Shown here: in pieces, positions 15,337-26,606 of the stretch | How the letters are laid out: every line of letters begins with the position of its first letter | Numbering within the stretch: position 1 is the stretch's first letter | NCBI GenBank assembly: GCA_018389105.1 | Contig: JACATO010001561.1 | Location: forward strand, 33,501-97,500 | Direction: 5' to 3' | Length of the DNA stretch: 64,000 nt | Source: Nautilus pompilius | Lineage: Eukaryota; Mollusca; Cephalopoda; Nautilida; Nautilidae | The notes under the pieces: model-generated | The model's input: the letters and a program-made list of their open reading frames with translations, nothing else | Database searches by the model: none | What the model was told of the DNA's origin: nothing | Translations under genes and position numbers: made by a program

Positions 15337-15604
15337 CTCCCACCCCACAAAGAACTACTTTGGTTTTTTTTTTTAAATTAAATAAACCATTGGGAAAACA
15401 CAAAGCGCTTCCTTACTCAATAAGGCTATCGTCCGCTTCAGGTAAAGGTAGCGGTGAGAGGCAGCCCGCTACACTATCTGTTACAGAGCGAATATTCGAG
15501 TGGTCTTCAGGGAAACGTTTTTACAAGGAGCAATTTATTCATTTTCAAAGTTTGATCCTGGTAATCGGTGCTCTGCTGTGTGCACGTGTGTGTGATGTAT
15601 ATAT

Positions 15605-16150
15605 GCAGTGGTGTCCAAAATTATGAGCTCAACTTCTGTCAACGAAAAAGCATAATCCCACCAAAATAAAAATTTAATAAGCCGATGGATCTGATATGAT
15701 TGACTATATCGACAATTATAACATATAAATCATTAATTGTAACGTTGTTGTCACTTCACGTTATTTTCTTTGCATAATTATGGACCCAGAAATTAATTGT
15801 GGATGTCAAAGTTAGTTCATACAGAAAGCATGATGGCGACGTATTCGCTCTGTAGTGTTTCTTGCTACTGATTTCAATAACTTGTAGCCTATACTGTGAT
15901 TTTGTATAAATATCAATGGCCCTTATCATTGATAACTGCCATTGGTTTGTTTGGTAAATGAAAATGACACCTAAGCATGAAATTCCATGTGAAGCAAGGC
16001 TAATGTTCATTATTGCCCTTTATGGAGCTGATTACTAAAATTGTGAATGAAGTCTGAGTTACCCGGGTTACGAACTGGTTCAACCCTGACCGTAAAAGAC
16101 CGAAAGAGAAAAAGGAAACACACGAAAGGGGAAGAAGATACGTCGCTGGT
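15605..16150 (+). pseudogene. Second Tc1-like element, 5' end and N-terminal fragment
   Basis: It starts with a terminal-repeat-like GTGGTGTCCAAAATTATGAG at about 15608, the style of a Tc1/mariner end. About 350 bp downstream an ATG at 15958 opens MKMTPKHEIPCEARLMFI, followed by IALYGADY and then fragments resembling the Tc1-type N-terminal helix-turn-helix. The frame breaks after about 35 residues and no catalytic domain is seen. It is a truncated relic, different in sequence from the copy near 6.2 kb. Confidence 0.6.
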
Positions 16151-17267
16151 TCGAATGTCTAGAACAACCCCTCCTCCTTTTTTGACAGGAAGTCAATTAA
16201 CTTCTGACTGGAATCAACCGTCATAATCTTAACTTCTACCATAAAAAGCTGGTTAAGATAAGTGGGACTGATCGGCCGAGTAGCAGCCACAAAACCCTTT
16301 CTTCGATGTGGTTAGCAACATGAGAACCACGCCTCGGACGAGAGGTGTACTGCGGTCGGACCAGAGCCAATCATGGAGATGGAAATGAGAAAGTATGCAG
16401 TTGTTTTCTGATTATCCAGCTGATGATTTGATAAAAATTTGAGATTTAAAAAAAAAAGTCATCGCAATATCATATTGCAGCAGGATAAATAAATATTATC
16501 TACTTAGAAGAAATATTTAAAAAGATAAATTCTTAAAACCACTGAATATGGGGTAATAATGATGGCTTGACACATCTTCTGCTGTCCGGATTTACACTTT
16601 GCTTTTGTATAAATATTAACGGATTTCACTACGACTGTTGTTTTGCGTAAACAAATAAAGAAGCAAGTGTTTTTAATGTATTATGATGAGTTTGCAAAAT
16701 TTTTTTTAAAATTTATTTTAAAATTCGAAACATTGAAACAAATTGAATGTTTTAAACGGTCCTTGGATGAGACCAAACCCAGTTAATGCGGCCAGAGGAC
16801 AGTATTTGCACCTTGAGTTTGTTAAAAATTATCGTTACTTATAGCTCCCTTTAAGTTTCTGTTAACGCCCAGGTACAGATGGTCAAATCACCCCACTTCA
16901 AAGAGAAACGAGTAGGCTTCAAGTTTCTGGCCAATTAAAAGGAAGCCATCGCAGTTGTCTCGTGCGACCAGCCAACTTCGAACTCTCAGACCTTTCATGT
17001 CTCAGTGAGCAGGACTCAGTTCACGCTTATATTCGGCCAGCCTAAAGACGTGCACAGTCAAGCTTACTAAGTGCTCGATAGTAAAACGCTTATCTGAGGG
17101 TAGAATTGTAATTAATTTTAAAACAATTTACCGCCTTCACATTGACTGTCTTTGGTGTGGATTCCATGCAATAAAGAAATAGAACAAGATTTCAAAATAA
17201 GCCAATTAATTTCAATTAATTTTTGAAAACCATTTTCTTTTGTACAGTATCGCTGATGCTATACGGC
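16151..17267. other. Unassigned non-coding DNA
   Basis: The sequence is AT-rich with A- and T-homopolymers near 16445-16460 and 16698-16712. I see no gene or recognised repeat apart from the possible tail of the Tc1-like fragment at its left edge. Confidence 0.55.
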
Positions 17268-17725
17268 GCTGTCCCGGAGCCCGTATCGAAGACATCACAG
17301 CTGATGACGTAAGTTCGCTGTCCCGGAGCCCGTATCGAAGACATCACAGCTGATGACGTAAGTTCGCTGTCCCGGAGCCCGTATCGAAGACATCACAGCT
17401 GATGACGTAAGTTCGCTGTCCCGGAGCCCGCATCGAAGACATCACAGCTGATGACGTAAGTTCGCTGTCCCGGAGCCCGTATCGAAGACATCACAGCTGA
17501 TGACGTAAGTTCGCTGTCCCGGAGCCCGCATCGAAGACATCACAGCTGATGACGTAAGTTCGCTGTCCCGGAGCCCGCATCGAAGACATCACAGCTGATG
17601 ACGTAAGTTCGCTGTCCCGGAGCCCGTATCGAAGACATCACAGCTGATGACGTAAGTTCGCTGTCCCGGAGCCCGTATCGAAGACATCACAGCTGATGAC
17701 GTAAGTTCGCTGTCCCGGAGCCCGT
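17268..17725. repeat. 49-bp minisatellite, about 9.3 copies
   Basis: The array has nine complete 49-bp units starting at 17268, 17317, 17366, 17415, 17464, 17513, 17562, 17611 and 17660, plus a 17-bp partial unit from 17709. Each unit begins GCTGTCCCGGAGCCCG and ends CTGATGACGTAAGTTC. The only variation I found is one C/T site after GAGCCCG: C in units 4, 6 and 7 and T in the others. Each unit carries CAGCTG (E-box), TGACGTAA (CRE/ATF-like) and GTAAGT (5' splice-site-like). The unit length is not a multiple of three, so it is not coding. The near identity indicates recent expansion or homogenisation. Confidence 0.97.
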
Positions 17726-18879
17726 GCTGGACATAGAGGTTCGGTTTTTCAGTGACAAGAACGAGTGTTCCGATTCCCGAGATTTTTACGCAAGGGATGA
17801 ATTTCACACGAATCAGCAGCGTACTTACCTTTTAACTAAGTCTTTTCCGGAGAATCATGGAAGTAAAAACTAAAAGAAAGAAAGGGTTAACAATGAAACC
17901 AGATTTTAAATTCTAATAATAAAAAAAAACCATATTCCTCAGTTTCACAACTGAAAGGTTGCCTTGATTCTTCAATTAAGAACAATCTTGTCATTATTCT
18001 GATATACATTTTCAAGTGAAAAAAATTGGCAGGTGAGTATTCAGGTGAGAGAGAACTCTGCGACACGTGAAATAATTGCTATCTCGAAATAAAGCAGAAA
18101 CTTCAACCGGTAATCCCTCAAGTGAGTGGCGGTGAGGGGCTAACTATTGCACTGCAACAACCCCGGTTTGCATCGAAAAAAAAGAAAAACGAGAGAGGGG
18201 CTGTCGGTGGGTTCCCTAGGTCGGAAGTCAGAACGGATCCGGGTCTTCCGCACTGGCCCTCGCTTCCGGTGTCGCGCACCCCGCGATCCCCAGTTGGCTA
18301 GTGTTCCCGGTCCCGTCCTACCTCGGCGGTCGGGTGAAACGATGGGAATCGGACAACAAAGAAGAAGACATGCCGTTAGGTTTACCAGGTTGTCTCCGAC
18401 CTCACAAACAGCACAAATGTTTTGGAGCCGCTGGCTGACAATGATCGCACTTGTCTAAAATCGCACACGAATTTTAATTCAGAAAAATCAGAGAAGCTTC
18501 AACGGTCCCTGACGAGGTTAACGAGCAGCGGAAGTCACTTCACTTATCAGCAATCGAAGAGTCGCTCGCTGTAGATACACCCGGCAGACCGCTCACCACC
18601 GGCTAGAAAGTTAACGTGGGCAATTAGAAAAGTTAGCAAAACTTATCAAATAAAAAGTACAAAAGTTTGAGAAGGGCGGCAGGACAAACATAAACTGACA
18701 GGTGAACAGGTAGACAGACATAAACATTCCGGCCCGGACTGTTCTTCTGATTGACAGGACATCAACAAGGCAGGGGGTAGGATTTTGCACGTGACGGAAT
18801 TTTATAACGACAAAATTTAAGAACCAACTCCAGCTGCTTATATCTGTGGTTTTTTCGGACAACCCACAGAACACAGTAA
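17726..18879. other. Unassigned DNA with a GC-richer patch
   Basis: About 18200-18350 is richer in GC than its surroundings but shows no recognisable domain in any frame. Nothing else can be supported. Confidence 0.5.
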
Positions 18880-19290
18880 ACTACCGCACGACTCTTTTAT
18901 CAGACTACGACGAGTTAAACAGCCAGTTTAAGTCCGACGAAAGGCGCTCGGGTCGGGGAGTTATGTATGCGAAGAGAAACTCTCGTATTCCGAGATCGCT
19001 GAGAGGGTCTGGTGCCCTAAAACGGCTCGGTATCTAACGTGGAGGCCGTACGACCAAAGGACGGCTACATCAAGCATCGTAGAAGTGGAAGACCTCGAAG
19101 AACTGATGCTCGGACCGATCGGAAATCCGAAATGGACCGGCACAAGAGGTCCATTGACATTTTAAGGGATCTGGAAGACCTACCCGATATCCGCCAGAAC
19201 TGTCCAGAGACGGTTTTGTGATTTCGAATGGATGGGGCTTGCTGCCAGGAAGATATCCTTTGTTTCCTTGAAGTAGCTGCGAAGTATAGC
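18880..19290 (+). pseudogene. Third Tc1-like transposase relic (N-terminal HTH region)
   Basis: Around 19060-19110 one frame reads YIKHRRSGRPRRTDARTDRK, the AT-hook-like linker GRPR and basic HTH start of Tc1-type transposases. A shift of frame then gives ISARTVQRRFCDFEWMGLAA followed by RKISFVSLK (about 19189-19275), the second helix-turn-helix and the start of the catalytic domain. No D..D..E motifs are recognisable beyond this. It is a truncated, frameshifted fragment distinct from the copies near 6.2 kb and 15.6 kb. Confidence 0.7.
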
Positions 19291-19676
19291 AGAAATATTG
19301 GTTACACAAAAACTATAATTTTAGGAAATAATAGCAGCAGCAGAGTTATTTCAATGCGTGATCTTTAAATGTCGTCAACTAGAAATGAAGCTGACAAAGT
19401 CCCGTTACACTATCGACGATATGTTAGTGGTTTGAATTTAAAATTCGAGAAAACCGACGAAAGAAATCGTTTTACCATCTGCTCCGGCTGATTCTGATGC
19501 TCGGTGTGTGTACCCTGTATTCTCAGATAACTATAACCAGTTAAGCCAAGTGACTATTGCCACCCTGACGCCACTTTTTTTCCTTTTTTTTGTTGGTATT
19601 TTTGGATAGTACGCATTTTAGTTATTGTTTTTCTTTTCTTGTATTATGTTTGTATTGTTGTTGTTGCTGTTGGATG

Positions 19677-19708
19677 ACAAGAGAGAGGGAGGGAGGGAGA
19701 GAGAGATG

Positions 19709-19764
<56 letters not shown>

Positions 19765-19781
19765 AGAGAGAGAGAGAGAAG

Positions 19782-19816
<35 letters not shown>

Positions 19817-19827
19817 AGAGAGAGATG

Positions 19828-19866
<39 letters not shown>

Positions 19867-19945
19867 AGAGAGAGATGGAGAGAAAGAGAGAGAGGAGAGA
19901 TGGAGAGCGAGAGAGAGAGAGAGAAGAGGTGGGAGAGAGAGAGAG

Positions 19946-19995
<50 letters not shown>
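19677..19995. repeat. (GA)n-rich microsatellite with GATGGAGAG interruptions
   Basis: About 320 bp of purine-only GA repeat, regularly interrupted by ATGG to give GAGAGATGGAGAGAG. The long open frames on either strand (Arg/Glu-rich or Ser/Leu-rich) come only from this tract. The interruption matches those in the tracts near 35.95 kb and, on the opposite strand, 37.3 kb. Confidence 0.97.
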
Positions 19996-19998
<3 letters not shown>

Positions 19999-20472
19999 CG
20001 AGAGCTCGATAGCGAGATGTTGGAGAGCGATTGTGGGAGAGCTTTAATAGAGGAGGTAGCCGCTCTAATTTTTTAAGACCCTTGTCTGTTTTCATCCACC
20101 AGCAAATTTACTGAGGGGCAGGAGATTAGTGACTTTTAAGAAGGCGGGGAAAAAGTGGGGAAGTTGAAAAGAAAAAAATTAATTGTCGGTGCAACCAGCG
20201 AAGCCTGGATTCGCCAGTAGGGGGCTGGGTGGGACCAGGGTGTCTCCTCGTCTATCTGCACCTATGAAAAGTGTCCATAGCGTACTAGGAAATATAATGG
20301 TTTGTAAACGACCGGACGTAAGAAAATAACTCATTCATTTTCCATGCTTCTATTCCAGGACTAATCAACTTTCCTCTTGTGCTGGACAAAACTACATTTC
20401 CTATCTTTGATCAGAATTGTATTATTATTGGTCCATCATCCACGCAAATAACAAGAGTCGGGACTTAATTGC

Positions 20473-20643
20473 TAATGTTGGAGGTGGGAGGTCGGTATAC
20501 GCACGGAACCCAGTCGCTCGTTAATGTGCAGTATTGATCCGGCCACTCGGCACAGAATAAGTCCATCTCCCGATCCGGCGACTTCATTGTCCCGCACAAA
20601 TACGGGACTGGTACGATCTGTGTGTTCAATATCTGCAATTAAA
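20473..20643 (-). other. Possible coding remnant with splice-acceptor-like edge
   Basis: On the minus strand an acceptor-like TTCCTTTAATTGCAG is followed by an open frame of about 55 residues (DIEHTDRTSPVFVRDNEVAG, then a stretch ending SHLQH and a TAG stop). The composition is protein-like and faintly resembles short ORFs associated with invertebrate retroelements, but I cannot name the family. There is no support for neighbouring exons. It may be an exon, a transposon fragment or chance. Confidence 0.25.
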
Positions 20644-20659
20644 GGAATAATAAGCATCT

Positions 20660-22064
20660 CTGCGCAACGTTTTCCTCAGAAGAAGGGGGGTTAATATTAA
20701 GAAAGAATGACCTATCAACAAAAACTTTTTTCTCTTCTTTGGAAATCTGGGGGAAATAAAACAAAAAAAATTAATTACCTCTTAGAAGTTATCATTACCC
20801 AACATTCCCCCCTTCTTCTAATTACTGTGGATAGGACGCGTTTGTTTTATCTAAGCAAACTCCGCGTTATGCTCGGTGGCGACGGAAGTAGCTGTTCCGG
20901 ACTATGAACAGCCGCAATGTTCGATCCCAGATTGATTAAAACACAATAACGAATGGTCAAACGTTGGTAAAATCAGTCCGTTTATTGAACTGCGTTGGTA
21001 CTTAAGTTACTGTGTGGCAATTGCTATGCTTGAGTGCCAATACGAGTCAGCAGAAACAGATTTTGTCTTTTCCTGTTTGTTGTCGAGATTTTCGGATAAA
21101 ATGGAGTTCTGCCAGTGTTTGTGTGTGTGGGGAGAACTAAATTGATTAATAAACCGCAGAGAGTCGGGTAAACAGCACAACCCGGCGTTTCTCTGGACAC
21201 CGACCGCTCTTAATTGTATGCTTTTCCTTGCGGGACGTCTGCTACAGTCGTGCGGTCGGTGTATTCTTTTTTTTTTGGCAAGCATCAATCTTTCGTCCGC
21301 CATGTTTTAAAAGGATACTTGTGAGAAGTAGCCGCAAGGCGGCAGATGGCGCCTCGAGCGTTTTTCTGCGGCGTAGCTTTCATAGCGGCTTTGAAACTAA
21401 CAGGTATAAGGTGACCCTAGCGACGTCCACGTGATCAGCAACTACGGCTAATGGCTCGCGCGCCCCCTCACCGTGATCGTAGCCGGCTCTGGCCAACCCA
21501 CCCGATGTCTGCGTCTACACGCGCGCCCAGCTAGACCGACACTTTAATATCACCCCTATCACTGGCAGTTGATATTCATTTAACCTCAACCTAAGCTTAC
21601 GTTTTGTTTTGCTCCTATAGACGCATTTAGAGTTATTGACTGGAACGTGGAAAATCCGTCGACCATGGCAAATTTGTCATCAAATGGAGAAGGCGTCAGA
21701 TGGCAGGCAGCTCGACCAGGACGCGAGACGCTGTTCGTGCTATCTTCATTTAAAACTTCCGTTGATGTTAAGACTACAAGGATTCCCGCCTCCAAAGTGC
21801 TTTCCACAACGACAACATTAAGACTAATCCCAGCCTTTTCAGCCTGCTGGAGTCGGTACACGAACAGTGGTATCTCAGTATATGTTCTTCAAGTGAAGGT
21901 CACTAGAAAATTTCGTTTTAGCTAATTAAACAAAAAGTGTGACGATTAACCACCAGGGGGCACTCTTCGGGCTTTACCACCGTGTGCGCATTCTGGCTTT
22001 ATATTTTTAATTTTCAAGATGAATGAAACCAGAACGTATTTATACCGAAAACGTCTGTTAAATC

Positions 22065-22065
<1 letters not shown>
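20660..22065. other. Unassigned non-coding DNA
   Basis: About 21330-21520 is relatively GC- and CpG-rich. I see no coding domain or RNA gene. Overlapping short frames near 21586-21925 lie on both strands without recognisable motifs. Confidence 0.5.
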
Positions 22066-22123
<58 letters not shown>

Positions 22124-22148
22124 TATTATTATTATTATTATTATTATT
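22066..22148. repeat. (ATT)n microsatellite
   Basis: About 83 bp of near-perfect ATT triplets. It explains the poly-Asn/poly-Ile reading frame on the minus strand. Confidence 0.96.
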
Positions 22149-23754
22149 TTTAAAAGTTAAATCGGTAATGCAGATTTTTATATTAGTAAATATTTGCAAA
22201 AATTCAGTTTTAAATAAAAAAAAGAAAATAAATTTAAAAGCACAAAGCAGGGTATTCCAAATTTCGTGGTAAACCTAACGGAAGTGGAAATTCGTTGTTG
22301 TCGTACGTACTCAACAACAACAGCCAGTAAGTCCGTACTTCAGCAGCGTCGCTTCCTACCAGTGACTTATCTATTCATACAGTTAATATGATATTGTGTC
22401 GCGGTAATAACCATGGCGCCGACCTATGTCCGGCCAGGCGGAAGTCAGGGCCAGCGTTACCGCGCTTCAAGCCGTCTCGCCTGTATACTTTTCTATGCGC
22501 TCCCTTTACCGGAAGTGGCACGTGTCCTATTCTCGCGTATGTTCCGCTGTTAGTAAGCGAGGGAAAGGAAGCCTTCGGCGCACACTACTGCAAGGCCGAT
22601 CTTGAGCTATTGCGCCAGTTTGTTTGGAGAATTACCAAAATAAACAAACAAATTCTTGGCAAAGCGGCCCAAATGTACTGATGCTAAGGACAAGAGCCAG
22701 GGGCTAAAGAAACAGAAGCAAAAAGCTTGGTAATGATGCAGTTCGGATCGTCTCATCTACTCGTATATTTAAGTTAACTTACGCCTCAGTTATCAGTCTC
22801 TGGCAGCGGCTTTGGATTTATGCTGTTTTGTTGTTTATTCTTAAACAGTTAGTTATAAATCGAGTGAGCCAATTGAGATAGAAAAGAATGAAATTAAAAG
22901 ATACACAATTAAGGATCAAGTACGATTAGAATGATTGGTGCCGGATGCGATAAATTTGATGGCTTCTTTCAGAAACGGCAAGGTGTTGAATAACATTGGC
23001 GCTACTTAAGCAGCCATGAAAAGTACGGGTGAAACAGAGACAAACGGTGAAGACATCAAATTTCCTGTCACTCGTCAGGTATCGCTGTAAACCTCGTGCT
23101 CGCTAACAAGTTCTCTCGCACATTTTTTAACGAAAACTGGCATAAATAAATCCGCACCTTATCTTTCTTCTCAGTCCAGTTTCTTGCTTTCGTTTTGTTT
23201 TTGAGGGTGTTCGCAGCATCTAGCAGATAGCGAGCGACATTATTCCGTGACAGCCCTGTCTCAGCAATAATGGAATCGGAACCTTTTCCAGACATCTTCA
23301 GAAAGACCAACTACTACTACACTTTTCATGAGGTCTTTTTTTTTGTAAAATCTTACAAATAAACAGAGGAAAGAAATTTTTCCTTTGCATAATTTTTGGA
23401 ATCTCGCCGGTTCTCCGCGGTTTGAACTTGCGACTTCGGGAGATTGGCGAACATAATTACACTAGTATTTAGGTGGGGAGTCACATAGCCAACAAATCCT
23501 GACCACGGAGAATCCAGGTTCTTACGCGAGTTCTATATTCGAAGGGTTAAATTCCAGATTTCTAAAAATGTAACTTAAAATCTTTCACATTTTTTTTTTT
23601 TTTGTCTAAACGACATGATCGACAGTAGGTCAGATATCATTTGGATTTAGCGGCACAGTAATTCTTTCTCTCTTAAGGTGATAACTGGCATTATTCTTAT
23701 AAAAGCCAAAAACTCATAAGAATAATTAACCACGCTATTGGACATATTACCAGT
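22149..23754. other. Unassigned non-coding DNA, one possible tRNA-like patch
   Basis: No gene is recognised. On the minus strand at about 23395-23465, GCAAGTTCAAACC resembles a tRNA B box and could be a very decayed SINE head, but no A box is clear. An 80-residue minus frame at 23068-23310 has no recognised domain. Confidence 0.5.
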
Positions 23755-23910
23755 ACAAACGTCATATAAGGTGTGAACCTTTCCTTAATGTCAGATAACA
23801 ACGTGTAGACTAAACGGGATTTAACGAAAAACACTAGAATCGTACACAGTAGATTTGTATATTAATGTCACAAGATCACTTCAGGCCATTTACAGTGTTC
23901 AGCCATAATA
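23755..23910 (+). repeat. Satellite-like ~140-bp dispersed repeat, one monomer
   Basis: Diagnostic pieces in order are CATATAAGGTGTG, TTAATGTCAGATAA, GGATTTAACG, ATCGTACACAGTAGAT, TATATTAATGTCACAAGAT and TTCAGGCCAT. The same order of pieces is seen in the arrays at 26.48, 29.54 and 36.65 kb. The repeat ends abruptly near 23910, where the gypsy-containing segment begins. Confidence 0.75.
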
Positions 23911-24379
23911 ATTTGGCCATCTTATAAATAAACGAATGTGACTAAAACTTGTATTTCAAGTGTTAATGAGTTCACACTGGACGTCCGCGTGGTCAGGTAG
24001 GCAACCAGCGTGTACTATCTATCACCATGCCGAAAACGGTGGATCCTGAGGCATCTTCGCTTACCCGAGGTGGTTATAGGCTGTCCAGAGTGTGAATGGA
24101 TCGCCAAAAATCTCGATATCTTTTTTGGATCTGTGACTCATCCGATCAATCACGTGAGAACAAGCTGCCTACCGCCAATATGATGAAATTAGAGGAAGAT
24201 CTCACGTGAGTATTGGGAGAAGCTGGACCAGACCTTGAAACAGAATCTCGTCGATTCAAAGCAGTTCTTCGTCATTTATAATTATGACTTAGGTTTCTGT
24301 CAGTTTGTTGTCCCGCTGGCGGTAACCCCGAGGTCAGCACGAGGTGTTGTTCTGTAAGTTGCTAAGTATCTTGTTGAAC

Positions 24380-24860
24380 CTGCTCCCTAATTCTGATTTT
24401 CAACAGGTAATATCTTCATGCTTTTTGGCATTGATCGATTTTGTCTCTCTACCTCGCCATTTGCCTCAGTCCACAGAGGCGTTACTTTTTTGTGAACAAT
24501 TCCGGTGTCTTTCATGTCTTTGGTTATTTCTTCCGACCGGAACTGTGGACCATTATCACTAGCAATTGACAAACATAGACTGCAAATATTTTATCAAGCA
24601 TATCGATCAGACGCAATGTTTCGGTGAACATAATTACTTTCGCTTCGTAATACCTAGCATGGTAGTCCAGTACTGAAAAATATAACCTACCCTGTTGGCG
24701 TAGAGCCCGGAAAATCTATTGCTAGCTTCTGACACTTACCAGGTAATAGCTCAGTTCTAGTCATAGGCTCTGGTGAAGTAGGCTGGCGTCCCTGACAACT
24801 CTCTTTTGAAACTTTTCCACATCTTGTTCATCTCCGCCAGGTTCCGATGGCACTGATCAT
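24380..24860 (-). pseudogene. gypsy integrase core remnant
   Basis: The clearest part is SIASDNGPQFRSEEITKDM, with HKKVTPLWTEANGEVER at 24387-24572. It contains the second catalytic Asp (in SDNGPQF) and the catalytic Glu (in NGEVER) of retroviral-type integrases. Upstream is a decayed AIDFPGSTPTG, which corresponds to the first catalytic Asp block. The zinc-binding N-terminus is barely recognisable and the C-terminal part below 24380 is degraded. Confidence 0.85.
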
Positions 24861-24949
24861 CATTAGTGGGCTACTTCACCTACGAAAAATAAAGAGACCG
24901 GCAGATCTTTACCACTGGGCCCACTCGTGATCTAACTTCACCGCCTACT

Positions 24950-25500
24950 GCTATATTATCGAGTGTATCGCGAACTCCTGAGATGTAGTGTACTGTTTGC
25001 AGGTTGACCTGTTGGTACCTGACCGGTACGTCGAAGATGCCAAACATTAAGCTTTTTTATCTGTATCTTCCTCTGGGTGTAATAAAAGTCGCTATTTCTC
25101 CGGCTTCTTCCTCCAATTCAACTTGACGGTAACTCCATTTTAAATCTAGTCTCGGAATAGCATTTACAGGTACTGAAGCTCTACAACGTCTCCCCGGCTG
25201 GGAGTATCGGGTACCTTGTCCTTTCGATCGCCCAGCTTGGTGCAGACTCAGTTATCTTTATCTGGTTTTGACACCCGACCAGCTTGGTCATCAACTGTTT
25301 ATTACATCCCCGCCCCAGCTCATCTGACTCGTTTTCGATTTTCTCTCTTAAGCTGAAAGGCGAACGACGACGCAGCTGTTATGTCGCTGCTGTCATACCT
25401 TTATTGACGCGCAACTTAAGTTGATGGTCTTTCAGTTTCCCAACCTAGTCAAAGCATTGGTTAACCCCTCTTTGTCCACATCACTTACGGCACCAACTAA
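24950..25500 (-). pseudogene. gypsy reverse transcriptase remnant
   Basis: The minus strand reads DVDKEGLTNALTRLGKLKDH, then KLRVNKGMTAA and, after a shift, QLRRRSPFSLREKI. This is the typical entry into the RT palm, with the basic RRxPF motif. Further on, a YPI-type motif and a decayed equivalent of the catalytic YxDD box (LDNIAVGG, about 24950-24970) can be followed. Stops and shifts make it non-functional. The downstream connection and RNase H domains are absent. Confidence 0.65.
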
Positions 25501-25849
25501 TGACACATTTACTCCCACCCCTTTCAGGGATCATGCAGCCTCGTCACGCCCGGCATAATGGCTGCGTGAGGGATTGGCGGTGGAACACACTGACAACAAA
25601 CTCGTGTTTTACCGCTCTGCTTTCCTCGCTGGGATCCGACACGAAGTGACGCGCTTCGGCATTTTGTTTCCCAGTCACACGGGCAGGACAAGCAACCGCG
25701 CTTCGTCTTTCCTCTAGATATCTGTTACTTCTGTCTCTGGACGCGATACGGTTTACCCCAGAACCGTTACCACCAGTGGCCCCGATCTACTTTCCCTTGC
25801 TGAGATGCTCACTGTATTGACCTTTGCTCACCCGCCTCAAACAGTTTTC

Positions 25850-26310
25850 GCTTGGTGGACTCTGAGTTACTCTTCCATGTGATAGTGTCTCTAACTCTAT
25901 TGTCTACATCAGCTCCATATGCCCAATCTCGAGCCGCTTAACGTGGGAAACTGCTGCACAGTTTAATTAGGTTTCTGGCAGATCTGACGGAACACCTGCC
26001 CGGTATTTCATACTTTATTCTAGGCCCAGAATATTCATCTAGTGCATCAGCAGCCCGATCGTAGTCACGACGCTCACCTGCGTTGTTTAAAATAGCAAAG
26101 ACGTCCTCTACACCAAGCTCTGCCAAATTGAGCACTAATACCTCTTTCTTTTGTCTGAACCTGTTTATATCTGATCATTACCAGGAGTGAGTCCCTTTTT
26201 CGTCTGCATACGACCCAAATGCAATTAGCAGCGATCCCAAGGTGGATGGTTCCGAGAAACAGACAGCCACCCGGACTGCGTTTTTCAAACTACCCATGAT
26301 GGCGACATTC
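25850..26310 (-). pseudogene. gypsy gag remnant
   Basis: Minus-strand frames give LNLAELGVEDVFAILN and then DRAADALDEY, followed after a shift by GADVDNRVRDTITW. This is the usual order in the capsid-like part of metazoan Ty3/gypsy gag: a hydrophobic helix with the LLxLAGxEVxEIF-like motif, then a linker, then the VRDRIVxG-like motif. It is interrupted by frame changes and lacks a clear start. A cysteine-containing stretch near 25680 may be the remains of a nucleocapsid zinc knuckle. Confidence 0.65.
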
Positions 26311-26388
26311 TTAGTTCAAACAACTCTTTAAAACTTCCTTAATCCGACTTTTGTTTGGTCAGCCTAGCCACCACTGTAGTGTCCCTGA

Positions 26389-26397
26389 TCGGCACCA
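26389..26397 (-). other. Possible tRNA primer-binding site of the gypsy relic
   Basis: The minus-strand TGGTGCCGA is complementary to a tRNA 3' end (TCGGCACCA). It lies just upstream of the gag remnant in the correct orientation for a Ty3/gypsy primer-binding site. The LTR boundary next to it is not clear. Confidence 0.4.
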
Positions 26398-26479
26398 ATC
26401 TAACTAAGTGTAAAGGACCCAGATTCTACCGACATTCGGCTTCGACACAATTCCATCACATTCAGGGATCCATCGAATC

Positions 26480-26606
26480 GCGGACCTTGTCCTGATGTCA
26501 GACGAAGCGAAGTAACAGCGTGTAGCTACAACGGCTTCTAACGACAACCAACGACACACACAGGGATCGTACATTGCAGTTCTCTAAATTAGATGTTAAT
26601 TATTAC
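26480..26606 (+). repeat. Satellite-like ~140-bp repeat, left half of a split monomer
   Basis: It reads CGGACCTTGTCCTGATGTCA, then GAAGTAACAGCGTGTAG, TAACGACAACCAACGACA and GGATCGTACATTGCAG, and ends TTAATTATTAC at 26606. The missing continuation (AAATCATATAAGGTGTGAC) resumes at 29545 on the far side of the hAT relic, so one monomer was split by that insertion. Confidence 0.75.

Larger units (their letters stand above)
23911..26400 (-). mobile_element. Decayed Ty3/gypsy LTR retrotransposon
   Basis: On the minus strand the order is gag (about 26310-25850), a degraded nucleocapsid/protease region, reverse transcriptase (about 25500-24950) and integrase (about 24850-24380), as in Ty3/gypsy elements. 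Frames are broken throughout. RNase H appears missing: the RT segment ending in a YxDD-like position near 24960 is followed within about 100 bp by integrase. A stretch reading TGGTGCCGA on the minus strand (26389-26397) fits a tRNA primer-binding site upstream of gag. Convincing paired LTRs were not seen. The outer limits are inferred from where the flanking satellite stops and resumes and are approximate. Confidence 0.75.

Noticed and set aside
17268-17725. Regular repeat array considered as a CRISPR
   Set aside because: The units are contiguous with no unique spacers, and the genome is eukaryotic.
19590-20095. Long Arg/Glu-rich and Ser/Leu-rich frames on both strands
   Set aside because: They are generated entirely by the GA tract. 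The same applies to the Arg/Glu frames at 37.2-38.2 kb.
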